NCBI GenBank assembly: GCA_949752745.1
Contig: OX457027.1
Coordinates: 89,797,720 to 89,861,719 of the forward strand
Direction: 5' to 3'
From: Protula sp. h YS-2021
Lineage: Eukaryota; Annelida; Polychaeta; Sabellida; Serpulidae
Length of the DNA: 64,000 nt
Position numbers and translations under genes: made by a program. Below, in pieces: positions 1 to 10,798 of the stretch (its first letter is position 1; every line of letters starts with the position of its first letter). Below the pieces are notes generated by a model that was not told where the DNA came from, did not search any database, and was given only the letters and a program-made list of their open reading frames with translations.

Positions 1-1361
1 TCGATTAGTCTTATTTCCGTAACATTGTGAGCCTGATTTTTATTGTATTTTTTTTGTTCGCTTTAGGTCGATGCAAAATAATTTTAAAATCGGGGCGGCT
101 TACCTGGAAACTCTCGAGGGTAGTAGTATCCGAATATGTCAATGTGCGTCTTATGAACAAATTCAAAAGTAAATATATCTGGTCGGGCTCCGAATGGCGC
201 AGTGACACCGACATTTGGCGGATCCATTTGAAGCAGGGTTTCTGTAGCATGATTCAAATTTAAGACATTTTACTTGAATAAATTGGAGTGGTTTAACAAT
301 TGCGCCAATTATAAACGTAAGATTTATTTGCGATGTTGTTCCACTCGTTTTCCTGTGCAAGTTTTTCATTATCAATATCCAAATTTTTCACGTTATATTT
401 CATATAAAAATAATATTACTTGGTTGAAGAAGACTATTTGAATTTGAAGAATAAATTTATGTTCTTTTTTCATTTGGTATGTTACGGGGAAGCATTTATT
501 TGAGCACTGGATATCTTTATGGTGCCGGTGCAGTGGTTAGCACCGTCGGCTCTGAACGTAAAATCCAGCATTCGCTTCTACTGCAAAGCGCAACAAGCCG
601 CTTTCGCTCACCGTCCGACACAAATGCCCTATGTTCGATCCGGCAGAGGATTAACCATCCACAGCAGAGTATAACGTGCACTTGTAGAGCAACCCCCCCC
701 CCCCCCCCCCCCGAGTGCCTGGTCAAAGGGCTCTGACACTTGTACCTTTGGGTCATGCTGTGTGCTAGATTATGTCACAAGGTCACTTTTTATGTCTATT
801 TAAAAAAAAATGCGATAACAAAAATTCCGCACTCCTCAGATTCCTATTTTTAAATCATCATGATGACTTGCTTTCTGCGGAAAAAACTTGTCATTTCCAG
901 TGAGCGATAATGTGATAAAATGATATCCATACGCTTGTCTATTGTTGTGATAAATACTTTGGATAGACGTTGCGATTTGTTCGCAACGAAAAACAACTGG
1001 CAACATCTTTATAGAAAGGTTTGAAATGGATTGAAATGGACGTCGAAGCCTTAGGCAGACGTTGGGTAGTTGTCGCCAAGCGCTGAAATTGGTATAAGCA
1101 CTACATTGCACAGCATTTCGATCGGATTTCGTTTCTATATTCATTGGGCCGATTCGATTGATTTCCTAAAAGCGAATCTGATTGGGTAAAATTTTGTCTC
1201 AAATATTCTGATTGGACAATACTTAGTGTCATTAGGTGTACCGAACAGGCCCATTGCTTACTTAACAGGTGACAGAGATGGAGAATATACTCTGCTGAAG
1301 TATGACTTATAGAAGTAAAACAGTCCTGCTATAATGGTACGTGCAGTAGAATCCAAGTCAC
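1..1361. other. Non-coding stretch, no supported gene
   Basis: I see no convincing gene here. A 20-base C run lies at 693-712. The part from about 800 to 1250 resembles the MITE-like elements further along: it shares the phrase gtgagcgataa and the words agacgttg/caacgt with copies at 2178-3381, 4633-5350 and 6020-6240, and is probably a decayed relative. The short open frames in this stretch have no recognisable content. Confidence 0.5.
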
Positions 1362-1484
1362 CTATCAGTTCTTCTGTCCAGCGCGGGGAAGCCATGGTCA
1401 TATCATCGTTGAGTCGGTAGAAGTACTCGGCGTCATCCATGTAAGCCTCCATCGCCGCGTCATTCTGCGCCCATGCAGGTTTGC
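1362..1484 (-). CDS. Glycosyltransferase-like gene, downstream exon (partial)
   Basis: Minus-strand exon of 123 bp. It is bounded by an acceptor (ttgttgtcag, ending at 1485) and a donor (gtgact, 1356-1361). The peptide contains KPAWAQNDAA and EYFYRLNDDMT followed by a Trp-Thr-Glu, like invertebrate glycosyltransferase-like proteins with an NDD signature where GT-A enzymes carry their metal/nucleotide-sugar acidic motif. The reading frame joins in phase 1 to the exon at 3772-4035: that exon ends in a single G and this one opens with GC, completing a Gly codon. The family call is from sequence resemblance remembered by eye. The 3' exons must lie below 1362 or have been lost. Confidence 0.55.
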
Positions 1485-2177
1485 CTGACAACAACAGGTA
1501 AATACAGTAACAAAACTGATAAAACTGCACCATAGGGGGGGGGGCTGATCCGAACAAATCCTCCCATAGCTTGTAGTACTGGCAGCACGAGCCCTCAAGG
1601 CGAGTGTAAAATGCACAGAAGATTGGTTTTGTGGCCACATTTATCAACAAAAACGCTTCAGTTTTATCGTTACATGACTTGGTTAGATGCTGCAATCTGA
1701 CTGGTCGATTTCTAAGTCAATAATTTTTCACTGTTGATCTGAACGCAAAGGTCGGTGAATGTCACAATTCTTTGTAACAAAACATATATTGGCTTTTGTC
1801 GAGTCAATCTCGAAGGTATTATTGAGCAGATACAAAAATGTTGGATGTTCTGGTCAACAATGAAAAATTATTGAGTGACAAATAGACCATTCAGATAATA
1901 GCATTTACCCATCATTAACAACAAAAACAGAAGCTTATTTATTGGCTAATGTGGACACATTTTCTTCACTGATCAGTAATAACACCATGCTAATTCGAAA
2001 TAGGTCAACATATGTTAATTATTTATGATTAATATGAGCATTAAGAAGAAAAGGCCAACTTTGAGAACAATTTAAGCTTAGGTTTGTTTTGTAGGGCTGA
2101 GAATGTGGGTAAAAAACTGGTTTGTGGCATGACTTAATTAACTAGCGTTTTGATTAAAACTAGCTGTAATATTTGCG

Positions 2178-3381
2178 TCCCGGTAAACATTGGAAAATTA
2201 TTGACTTGAATCAGATTACAGCATTTAACCATCATGTAGCAACACAACCAAGTAAACACGGCGACCTTGGGTCAAAGTTAGATAGACGTTGCACACGACG
2301 TCGGATCAACGTCGGGTTTTTGGTTGTTTATGGAAGTCGAAACAATGCCTACATTGACGTTGGATAGAAGCCAATTATCCAATATCCAATCAACGTCGCG
2401 TAAAGGTTGCAAATGGAAGTCGAAACCCGGTAAGCACACCCAAGTAAAACCCATGTAAAACCCAGGGTTATTTTTGGCCTTCCCACGTGAATCCCATGCA
2501 GGGATTTGCGTGGGAATGAGACAAAAATCGAGGTAAAATCCATGGTCGGAATTCCCACGCATAATCCATGCATTTCCCAGTTGGGATCCACCTGGGTTTA
2601 CCCGGGTGGGATTTATATTGGCATTCCCATACATATTTCATGTGTATTTTACAGGGGGTTTCCCAGAGTGGGAAAACCAAGGCATTTCCCACCCAGAAAT
2701 GGCTCCTTTCTCCACGGGATTAATATGGGTTTTCCCCTTTCCCACCTTCCCATGAAAATCCCAATTAAAACCCATACGTATCCCACATGGGAAAATTTTC
2801 TGTGCTTACTGGGAACAACTTCTATATATCGACGCGATGTATAGACGTGGGAAAGCAACGGTGTATAGACTTGGGGCAATAGCAAACCGGAACAACCACC
2901 TCGACAGCGACAGCCATAGTGTGGTCACCTCTCCGTCACAGCACCACACCCTTCGGTTATCCAGTAATCCAGGATATGTATGAAGTTGATTTCTACGAAT
3001 ACCTTTCAAAAGTAGGTGGAAAAAAAACTACCGCGCTCCTGATATAATCATATTTTACATCTTTGGTTCACTCTATTTTCGAAGTGACCGGTTATGGCTA
3101 CCATTTCCGGTGAGCGATAACATAAGGAAATTGCTGTCAGGTTGTGAGTCCGACGTCTATTCAACGTTGCACCAAAAGCGTTGATAAGACGTCGGAGAAA
3201 GTTGCGTTTTGACTGCGAGCAAAAGTAACGTTTAAACAACGATGCTTGTCCAACGTCTGCTCAACGTTAGTCTATGGCCGCGACCAATCACAAAAACACT
3301 ACAACCATCTTGTGTTTCGGTCGGTTTGACGCCGCCACAGCCTGAAATAAACGTTGGATCGAGATTGGAATGTTCACTGGA
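2178..3381. mobile_element. MITE-like element interrupted by a second MITE
   Basis: The left end tcccggtaaacatt (2178-2191) and the right end aatgttcactgg (3370-3381) form an imperfect terminal inverted repeat, matching the ends of the copy at 4633-5350. The interior repeats caacgt/gacgttg words in both orientations and contains the gtgagcgataa block also seen near 900, 4940 and 6090. A separate 388-bp element (2426-2813) sits inside it. It lies in the intron between two glycosyltransferase-like exons. No coding capacity is visible. Confidence 0.55.
2426..2813. mobile_element. Nested MITE with GTAAGCACA termini
   Basis: The element begins cccggtaagcaca (2426-2438) and ends tgtgcttactggg (2801-2813), a 13-bp inverted repeat with one mismatch. 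Its interior is built from repeated words such as cccatg, gggaaa and aacccatg. The frames that cross it are low-complexity translations of these words, not genes. It is inserted in the older MITE at 2178-3381, which dates it as the younger of the two. Confidence 0.6.
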
Positions 3382-3771
3382 AACGTTTGATGACTAAATC
3401 GTCTTCGCATATACCTAATGTTTTAAAATTTCGAGAAAACTAATTTTAAATATAAAAATATGGAAATATTAAGGTGTTGTCGGCGTGGGAGGGGGCGGGG
3501 TGAGTGGGGGCCGTGAATCAGAGAGGGAACAGAATTCAGGAAGTCAAAGCAACTGATCGCAACGCAGTCATTATAGAGTAGGAGCAACGTTAACAAACGC
3601 AGTACGATAATTTTCGAGTTGAGCGTCACTGTTAAACAGGGATAGAATCTTTGCTATTTCTAAAATTAGCATTTAGATGGAAATGCTCCTGCTACTTGGG
3701 ACGATATCTATACAAAAGTTTAAGCTAAATTCTTTGACACCCCGCTTGATTATTGCTGGCATACTTCCTAC

Positions 3772-4035
3772 CTGAATGGTTGCACTTGATGAGGCGCAGT
3801 GACACATCAATGCCGCCGCACTCTCGCGTAGTGATATTCCTGAACACGGTGACGAAGTGTGTGACGTATTCAACCTCCGCAAAGAATGCGTCGCTTCTGT
3901 CAAAAGCCAGGTAGAAGGTGTAGCGGAAGCCGGGGCTAGCTGTCCGGCAGAACGACGGTACCAGCTGATTCATGAAAGGGAACCGCTGCCTGATTGTGAC
4001 GTCATCAGTGTACACTCTTTGCATTTCTCCCTTGT
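3772..4035 (-). CDS. Glycosyltransferase-like gene, middle exon
   Basis: Minus-strand exon of 264 bp. The donor is gtagga just below 3772; the acceptor, ending ...tttacaaag at 4036, is weaker. The peptide has a run FPFMNQLVPSF, then SPGFRYTFYLAFDRSD and later GGIDVSLRLIKCNHSG. This matches the N-terminal half of the glycosyltransferase-like family whose NDD motif is encoded by the exon at 1362-1484. Entry and exit phases are both 1 and agree with the neighbouring exons at 4417-4470 and 1362-1484, which is good independent support for one gene. It probably acts in the secretory pathway if the family assignment is right. Confidence 0.6.
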
Positions 4036-4416
4036 CTTTGTAAACAAAAGAAGTTAGCTTGTATTTAATAGTCACAAAACGCCCACTTTATAGTTTTCAC
4101 ACACATTCCTCAGGGAAAGGTTGGAGCTACCATGCGTGTCCACGGCTTTTTAAAACTACGCCTATACGAGAACTGCCAATTAAATATGATGCCCCCTTTT
4201 GACCATTAGCGGAAAATCTGGCAATTCCGCCCAATCACGGACGCTCAAATTGGCAATACCCGCATCGATTCTGGTTTCCAAAACGCCCCCTTTTTTGGGG
4301 TATTCACTGTCAAAAATTATGCAATTTTCCTGGTGGCGAGCGCACTTATAATGCGGGATGGGGGAGGGGGAGGGGGAGGGGGTCGTTGACGTTGCAGTTG
4401 CGACTCGCTGACTTAC

Positions 4417-4470
4417 CTGCAATTTTGTTTGACGTTATGCCCAGCACAAGAGCTATCTTCATACTCGATG
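4417..4470 (-). CDS. Glycosyltransferase-like gene, small upstream exon
   Basis: A 54-bp minus-strand exon. The acceptor is strong (a pyrimidine-rich tract ending tttcttttacag at 4471) and the donor is consensus (CAG then gtaagt, 4411-4416). It encodes a short hydrophobic strand, MKIALVLGITSNKIA, typical of the first beta strand of a nucleotide-sugar-binding fold. It ends in phase 1, as required by the exon at 3772-4035. The Met may be internal, since an in-frame continuation upstream is possible, so the true N-terminus is unknown. Confidence 0.5.
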
Positions 4471-4632
4471 CTGTAAAAGAAAGAAAAAAAAAAACAACCT
4501 CTTTTATCGAACCTAAAAACTTGCAAACTTGCGAACAATTTGCAAATCATTATAACACAGTACTTGATTATAATTTGATAGAATTTCTCTTTTAATTCTA
4601 TAATAAGATATTGTTACTATATAGGGTAATAA

Positions 4633-5350
4633 TCCCAGCAAACATTCTAAGGTCGATCCAACGTCGACCTGAGGTTGCGACCAAACCCCAGCATTAACTT
4701 TGGTTGTACTTTGGTTGGGATTGGTCGCGACCATAGATAAACGTCTAACCCACGTCTTTGACACAAGGTTGAATCGATGTTGGGCAAGCAATGTTGTTTA
4801 GAATTTGCTTTTGGTCGGGACCAAAACGGAACTTTCTCCGAAGGCTAATCAACGTCTTAAGTGCAGCTTTGACTAGGCATCAGAAAGTCGGCGTTGTACA
4901 GACCTCAGACTGACAACGAAAAAAACCTCCATGTGTTATCGCTCACAGGAAATTGTAGCCATGACAGGTCACTTTGAATGTAGAGCGAATCAAGGACGTA
5001 AATTATGAGGATTTTAAGAGCGCAAGTGTTTTCCAACCTGCTTTTGAAAAATATTCATGGAAATCGACTTCATACGTATCCTGCGTGACCGGATGAGCGA
5101 AAAGTGTGGTACTGTGATGGAGGGCTGACCATACTAGGTCAGGATGGCCATTCTGGTTTATAACTGTTCCGAGGTATATGACTTCCCGGCGTCTATACAA
5201 ACTCGACAGATAGACTTTGTTTCGACTTCCATTTCCAATCTATTCGCAACGTTAATTAGACGTCGGATAATCGACGAATTCTCAACCAAATCCCAACGTT
5301 GATCCGACGTCGGGTGCGGCGTCTATTCAGCGTCACAATGTTCACTGGGA
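4633..5350. mobile_element. MITE-like element with TCCCAGYRAACATT ends
   Basis: The termini tcccagcaaacatt (4633-4646) and aatgttcactggga (5337-5350) are inverted repeats matching at 12 of 14 positions. Subterminal regions carry caacgtcg/gacgtcgg words in both orientations. The middle (about 4880-5100) is a close relative of 6020-6240, sharing ttgaaaaatattcatggaaa and the words after it. No transposase is encoded, so it is presumably mobilised in trans. Confidence 0.6.
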
Positions 5351-6019
5351 TGCCAAAAAAGAAAACTCGAACACACATCAGAATCTGTGGATTCTACTAC
5401 ACGTAATCAAGACCACCCAAGGTTGTACCACTTTTCTCCAGACCCGCTATTTATTTATTCAACATAATTAAAAACAATGAAATGAAATTATTTTCGCTAG
5501 CAAAAGGACTGATCCATATATGTCTACGGATTCAGGCCAATATTTCCGAAATCATAGGTTGAAGTCAATACTGTTTTGAAAACACACATGAGCAAAGTAA
5601 TGCAGGTTTCTCCCAGATAGAAAAAAACTCTGCTTAAGATCTCAATAACTGTCTTTCCTGGGTTAAACTGACGTCAATACTGTGCCAAATCCACGACAAA
5701 TATAACAAGGAACTACTCTTAAATACATCATTAATTCAAGGCATGAACGAGTTTATTCTGCAGCCAAACGATCCTGTTTTTTGTTTGCTTTTCTTTTAAC
5801 TTCCTGACCTAAAAAGGGTTTCTATACAAACTTCTTTCTGCCTATGAAGCACTGATTCATATATGTTCTAGCATGTTTAATTAGCGTTTTCAGGAAGGGT
5901 TTTTAAAGACTCGTACTTTTCATATCATATAGTTAGTTTTAAATGAGTTTTAAATGAGCTGCTCCGTTGTTTATAAAACAGCTGATCCCTGGAGAGATCT
6001 ATCATGTATAACCACAAAG

Positions 6020-6240
6020 CTAGGTGTCAGAATATCGACGTTGTATAGACCTCGAACTGACAACCAAAAACACCCCCCCCCCCCCCATGTGTTATCGCTC
6101 ACCGGAAATGGTGGCATTGACATGTAACTATGAAAGTAGACCGAATCAATTACGTAAAATATGAGGACTTTTGAAAAATATTCATGGAAATCGACTTCAT
6201 ACGTATCTTGCGTGACCGGATGACCCAAAGAGCCACAGTA
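6020..6240. repeat. Fragment of the 4633-5350 MITE family
   Basis: The sequence from atcgacgttgtatagacctc to the gcgtgaccggatga words is a diverged copy of 4880-5100, with a 13-15 base C run inserted. Neither terminal repeat is evident, so it is a fragment or a heavily decayed copy. The flanking 5351-6019 holds no recognisable gene. Confidence 0.5.
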
Positions 6241-6303
6241 TGATCGTCAGCGTTACAGGTCTAGTACAGTACATGGCGTACCACTGAAACGGCTGGCTGT
6301 TAG

Positions 6304-6519
6304 CTAACAACACAAACAACCGTTCTCACATCGATGCGTACCATTTAACGGCCGTGTGATGCCCTCTTGCTCAAGCGTCGAATCGGCGAGGAAGTGGCCG
6401 CCAGGGAGAATCAGCGTAGCCGTTCGCAGCAGTGTGTACTGGAGATGTGTAAATAAAGATGTCAGGAAGATGCACAACATATTAGGCATTGTCTGCTGAG
6501 CTGCTCTGCGGCTTGCCAA
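6304..6519 (-). other. Open frame with hydrophobic N-terminus, possible 5' exon
   Basis: A 71-codon minus-strand frame. A Met-led segment is followed by a hydrophobic stretch that could act as a signal anchor, then a Cys-rich end with an N-glycosylation sequon NGT. It lies upstream (in minus-strand sense) of the glycosyltransferase-like exons and could be their membrane-anchor exon, with a possible donor gtgaga near 6330. There is no direct link in phase or homology, so this is speculative. Confidence 0.15.
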
Positions 6520-6556
6520 AAAACAGCAGAAAACAAAGAATCCTGGGCTTTCCTTT

Positions 6557-6557
<1 letters not shown>

Positions 6558-6626
<69 letters not shown>

Positions 6627-6629
6627 GAC

Positions 6630-6704
<75 letters not shown>
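6558..6704. repeat. (GA)n microsatellite
   Basis: About 147 bp of nearly pure GA dinucleotide with a few gaca interruptions. Long frames on both strands here are Arg-Glu or Ser-Leu dipeptide artefacts. Confidence 0.95.
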
Positions 6705-6706
<2 letters not shown>

Positions 6707-7993
6707 TATATTTAAGGAAACCCCGGGATTCAGATCACCCTGCAAATGAAAATACCTCAGAAATAGGAAATATTTTCGAGAGTACCGACCTTCCAGTAAT
6801 GAGCAACTCCCAAAAAGGAGGGAGCACCCTGTGAATCGGAGCGCTTGAGTCTAGTCCCGCCGCCTGTCCTATTTTTGGGGTTCTACTGTACATGACTGCA
6901 ACCTCTTGGGTAAATACCAGTAAGGTAATTGTTGTGAGAGCAAAGTGCTATAAACGTAGAAAAAGATAAATGATGTAGCCAGATTTGGAACATGCATGCT
7001 GAATGGAAAAATGAAAATGAAATTTGTTTTGAGCATAAAAGAACAAAGGTTCCAATGTGAGACTCGATAGGGGTGATGTATATCATAGACAACAGATCCG
7101 GGCGGGGTGGGAGGAGGCATTTGGTATCAATCGTTTTATCATGCTTATCCAAAAAAAAAAAAAAATCACAGAGAAAAGAGGTAATTTGGGGACCGGAAGC
7201 AGTTTATGAGGAATGCCAATTTGGGTAATTTTCAGTCGCTTTCCCACAAAATGGGGATTCTTTCCGAACTGCACTCCGCGTTTAGCTGAAAAATAAGGGG
7301 GGGGGGGGGGGGTTATTGTTTTAAAGATAGGACTCCTCATTTATGTCCTTTTGAAAATGTCATGAACACTCATGGTAACCGACTTCATGGAAAACAATCC
7401 TGGCGTGGAAGCGTAGTTACCATTTGTGTATCTGAAATTGTTAAAGGGATGGTGGGGAGGGGGGGGGGGATGGGAGGAGGGCGGTAGAACTGAGACTGAC
7501 ACAAGGTCGACGACAGCATCATTTTCAGCATGCTGTAAAGTTAGGGGAAAAAACCCTTTCATGTCAAATGTGGCGTTACCCAAAACAACACCCCCACCCT
7601 CTTTTCACGAACATGTAGATCGCTTTTATTTACCCCCCTTTGAAATAAAAAAAAGAGGCCATGCTACAACCCTGGCCTGAACAAATAAGGCAAAAAGTAA
7701 CAAGATATCTGCCTCTGCTACCCACAACCCCATTCGCTAATTTCCGCAATTCTCTTCGACCCAACTTCAAGCTATCTTAGCCATCGAAACCCCTTTCCAT
7801 AAGAATTCTTATGAGAGCTGAAGTTTACTTCTCAAAAACCAGTGTTGCTTTATCTTCTGTTTTAGATAGGTCTTCATTGTCTTGTGAATCGTTGTTTAAC
7901 TTAAATGTGTGTCAAATAGACCTGTTTTGACGATTTGAAGGGGGAGAAAGAGAGGGAGAGAGAGGGAGAGACAGACAGACAGACAGAGACGGA

Positions 7994-8037
<44 letters not shown>

Positions 8038-8640
8038 CGAGAGACAGAGAGAGAGACAGAGAGACAGAGAGACAGAGAAGGAGGGTTGGGGGTTGGGGGA
8101 GGGGGCATGTCGTACCAATTGGGTAGTGGTTGTTGATGTATTATCGACTTTCTTTCAGGAATTACACTTCCAATTTAAACTTATTGTAAAGATATAAAAT
8201 CACTTACTGTTTTGCTGTTTCCTCTGGTAAAATTTGCGTGTTGAATTAGAAATAAACAAGCGCAAACAGCAAGAGTGAGATATATCCATTTTTGAGCGAA
8301 GCCTCTCAACATTTTAGGCATTTGTTGCGTTCACTGCTGTCTGAATTAGTGTATACATTAGTGTATGAACGGTAAGAAACAACATGAAAAAAAGTTTTTG
8401 CTTCTTGTAATGAAAAATGAAATGTAAACGATAATAAATGTACCACATATTGTGTGTGCCTTCAGTATGAAATGTTACGGCTTGAATAAAATTGCCGAGG
8501 CGTTGCTGTGAAAAAAGGGCTAAGGTCTTTAGCGTGTTACACATAAATGGAACGCTACCTCTCTGATTTTCTGAAGACCCGTTAAAATCTCTTTCAGTTA
8601 ATAGGCGAGGCCACTTGTATGTTTATATTTGTTGCTCGAC
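6705..8640. other. Non-coding stretch with G-runs and a second GA-rich tract
   Basis: No gene is supported. It contains a 14-base G run near 7298, G-rich tracts near 7446-7480, and a GA/GACA-rich low-complexity tract at about 7938-8085. Confidence 0.6.
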
Positions 8641-9140
8641 CAAAAACTTCATGTCGCCCCTCGTTTATGCATGTCATGATTGCATGTACACCACAAAAGC
8701 CATATAATTTCTGCAAGTCATGAGTGCATGTATATCACAGAAAGCACATAATTTATGCGTTTAATGAGTGTATGTACATCACAAAAAAGACTTAATTTAT
8801 GGTATAATGAGTGCATGTATATCACGAAAAAACCCACATAATTTATGCGTTTAATGAGTGTATGTACATCACAAAAAACACTTAATTTATGCATGTAATG
8901 AGTGCATGTATATCACAAAAACCCACATAATTTATGCGTTTAATGAGTGTATGTACATCACAAAAAAAAAAAACACTTAATTTATGCGTGTAATGAGTGC
9001 ATGTATATCACAATAACCATATAATTTATGCGTTTAATTAGTGTATGTACATCACAAAAAACCACTTAATTTATACGTGTAATGAGTGCATGTATATCAC
9101 AAAGACCACAATTAATACGTGTAATGAATGCATGTAGTAG
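8640..9140. repeat. Tandem repeat, ~105-bp dimeric unit
   Basis: Alternating ~53-bp subunits of the form atgcgtttaatgagtg...catcacaaaaa...cttaattt are repeated about nine times. Successive pairs are more alike than neighbours, so the working unit is a dimer of about 105 bp. AT-rich with no coding potential. Confidence 0.75.
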
Positions 9141-9149
9141 GGGGAAGTG

Positions 9150-9375
9150 GGCATTCCACCGCACCTGTCAATCATCGTGACGTCATCAATCACGTGACTA
9201 ATGAAAAGCCAATGAAATCATTGAAGGCAATGAAGTCCCGCCCACTTTCTGTCTATCACCCATCAATCATCGTGACGTCATCAATCACGTGACCAATGAA
9301 AAACCAATGAAATCAATGAAGCCAATGAAGCCCCACCAACTTTCTGTCTATCACCAGTCAATCATCGTGACGTCA
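9150..9375. repeat. Tandem repeat (~108 bp, about 2.5 copies) with CRE/E-box words
   Basis: The block caatcatcgtgacgtcatca...cactttctgtctatcacc is repeated at about 9167, 9263 and 9358 (partial). Each full unit carries tgacgtca and cacgtg. Confidence 0.65.
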
Positions 9376-9524
9376 AACCCCCCTAGGCGACACAGCCCTA
9401 GACCGTACCAGGTGACGACTCTGGATCACCTATGACGTTATAATAGGTCGTGTAACCATAGTGAGGACATCTATTTTTAGACTGGGGGAAATTTTACACC
9501 ATCTTTTTTTGGAGTGGAAAATTT

Positions 9525-10720
9525 TACCGTTTGATTCAGTTTTATGTAGGTTTTAAAATAAAGTGATCATAGGCTATTTGCCTATGTGGCTATAAGCATA
9601 ATTTTGAAGTTACTTTTATCTAAAAAAGTAGGTAACTTTCGTATGTTTCACCGATTTTCATCAAAATTTGACTGTTTGATTCAGTTTTATGTCTAGTTTT
9701 TACATGCAGTTGTCTTAAGATATTTGAATATGTGGCTATAAGCATAATTTTTACATCTTAAAATTTTAACTTAAAAAACCCCCAAAAAAGTAGATAACTT
9801 TCGTCATGTTTCACCGGCTTTAATCAAAATGTTACTGTTTGATTCAGTTTTATGTCTAGTTTTTACATGCAGTTGTCATAAGATATTTGCATATGTGACT
9901 ATAAGCATAATTTTTACATCTTAAAATTTTAACTTAAAAAACCCAAAAAAGTAGATAACTTTCGTCATGTTTCATCGACTTCAATCGAAATTTTACTGTT
10001 TGATTCAGTTTTATGACTAGTTTATGCATAAAGTTGTCAAGGGTTGTTTGCATGTTTGGCTATAAGCATAATTTTTATATCTTAAAAATTTTACTTAAAA
10101 AACCCCAAAAAGTAGATACCTTTCGTCATGTTTCACCGGTTTTAATCAAAATTTGACTGTTTGATTCAGTTTTATGTCTAGTTTTTACATGCAGTTGTCA
10201 TAAGATATTTGCATATGTGGCTATAAGCATAATTTTTACATCTTAAAATTTTAGCTGAAAAAACCCCAAAAAAATAGATAACTTTCGTCATGTTTCCCCG
10301 GTTTTAATCAAGATTTGACTGTTTGATTCAGTTTTATGTCTAGTTTTTACATGCAGTTGTCATAAGATATTTGAATATGTGGCTATAAGCATAATTTTTA
10401 CATCTTAAAATTTTAACTTAAAAAACCCCAAAAAAGTAGATAACTTTCGTCATGTTTCACCGGCTTTAATCAAAATTTGACTGTTTGATTCAGTTTTATG
10501 ACTAGTTTATGCATAAAGTTGTCACAGGCTGTTTGCATGTTTGGCTATGAGCATAATTTTTATATCTTAAAAAGTTTACTTAAAAACAAAAAAGGTAGAT
10601 AATTTTGTCATGTTTAACCGTTCTTAATCAAAATTTTACCTTTTGATACAGTTTTATCTTTAGTCTTTACATAAAGTTGTCACAGGCTATTTACATATCT
10701 GGCTATAAGCATAATTCTTT
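9525..10720. repeat. Satellite array, ~160-bp unit, about eight copies
   Basis: The word gattcagttttat recurs at about 9532, 9676, 9841, 10002, 10162, 10326, 10488 and 10645 (gatacag), giving a unit of about 144-164 bp. Each unit holds the words ggctataagcataatttttac and gtagataactttcgtcatg. AT-rich, non-coding, with no terminal structure. Confidence 0.85.
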
Positions 10721-10798
10721 TTGGGTGAGAAGAGCACACTATTCAAACATGTGTTCGAATGACAAGCCCATTCAAACATGTGTTCGAATCAAGAGCCC

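Noticed and set aside
2278..2885. Overlapping frames on both strands
   Set aside because: They fall in the nested MITE and follow its repeated cccatg/gggaaa words.
6482..6749. Arg-Glu and Ser-Leu repeat proteins
   Set aside because: Dipeptide translations of the (GA)n microsatellite.
8640..10720. Regularly spaced repeats considered as a CRISPR-like array
   Set aside because: The repeats are contiguous satellite units without unique spacers, in a eukaryotic genome.
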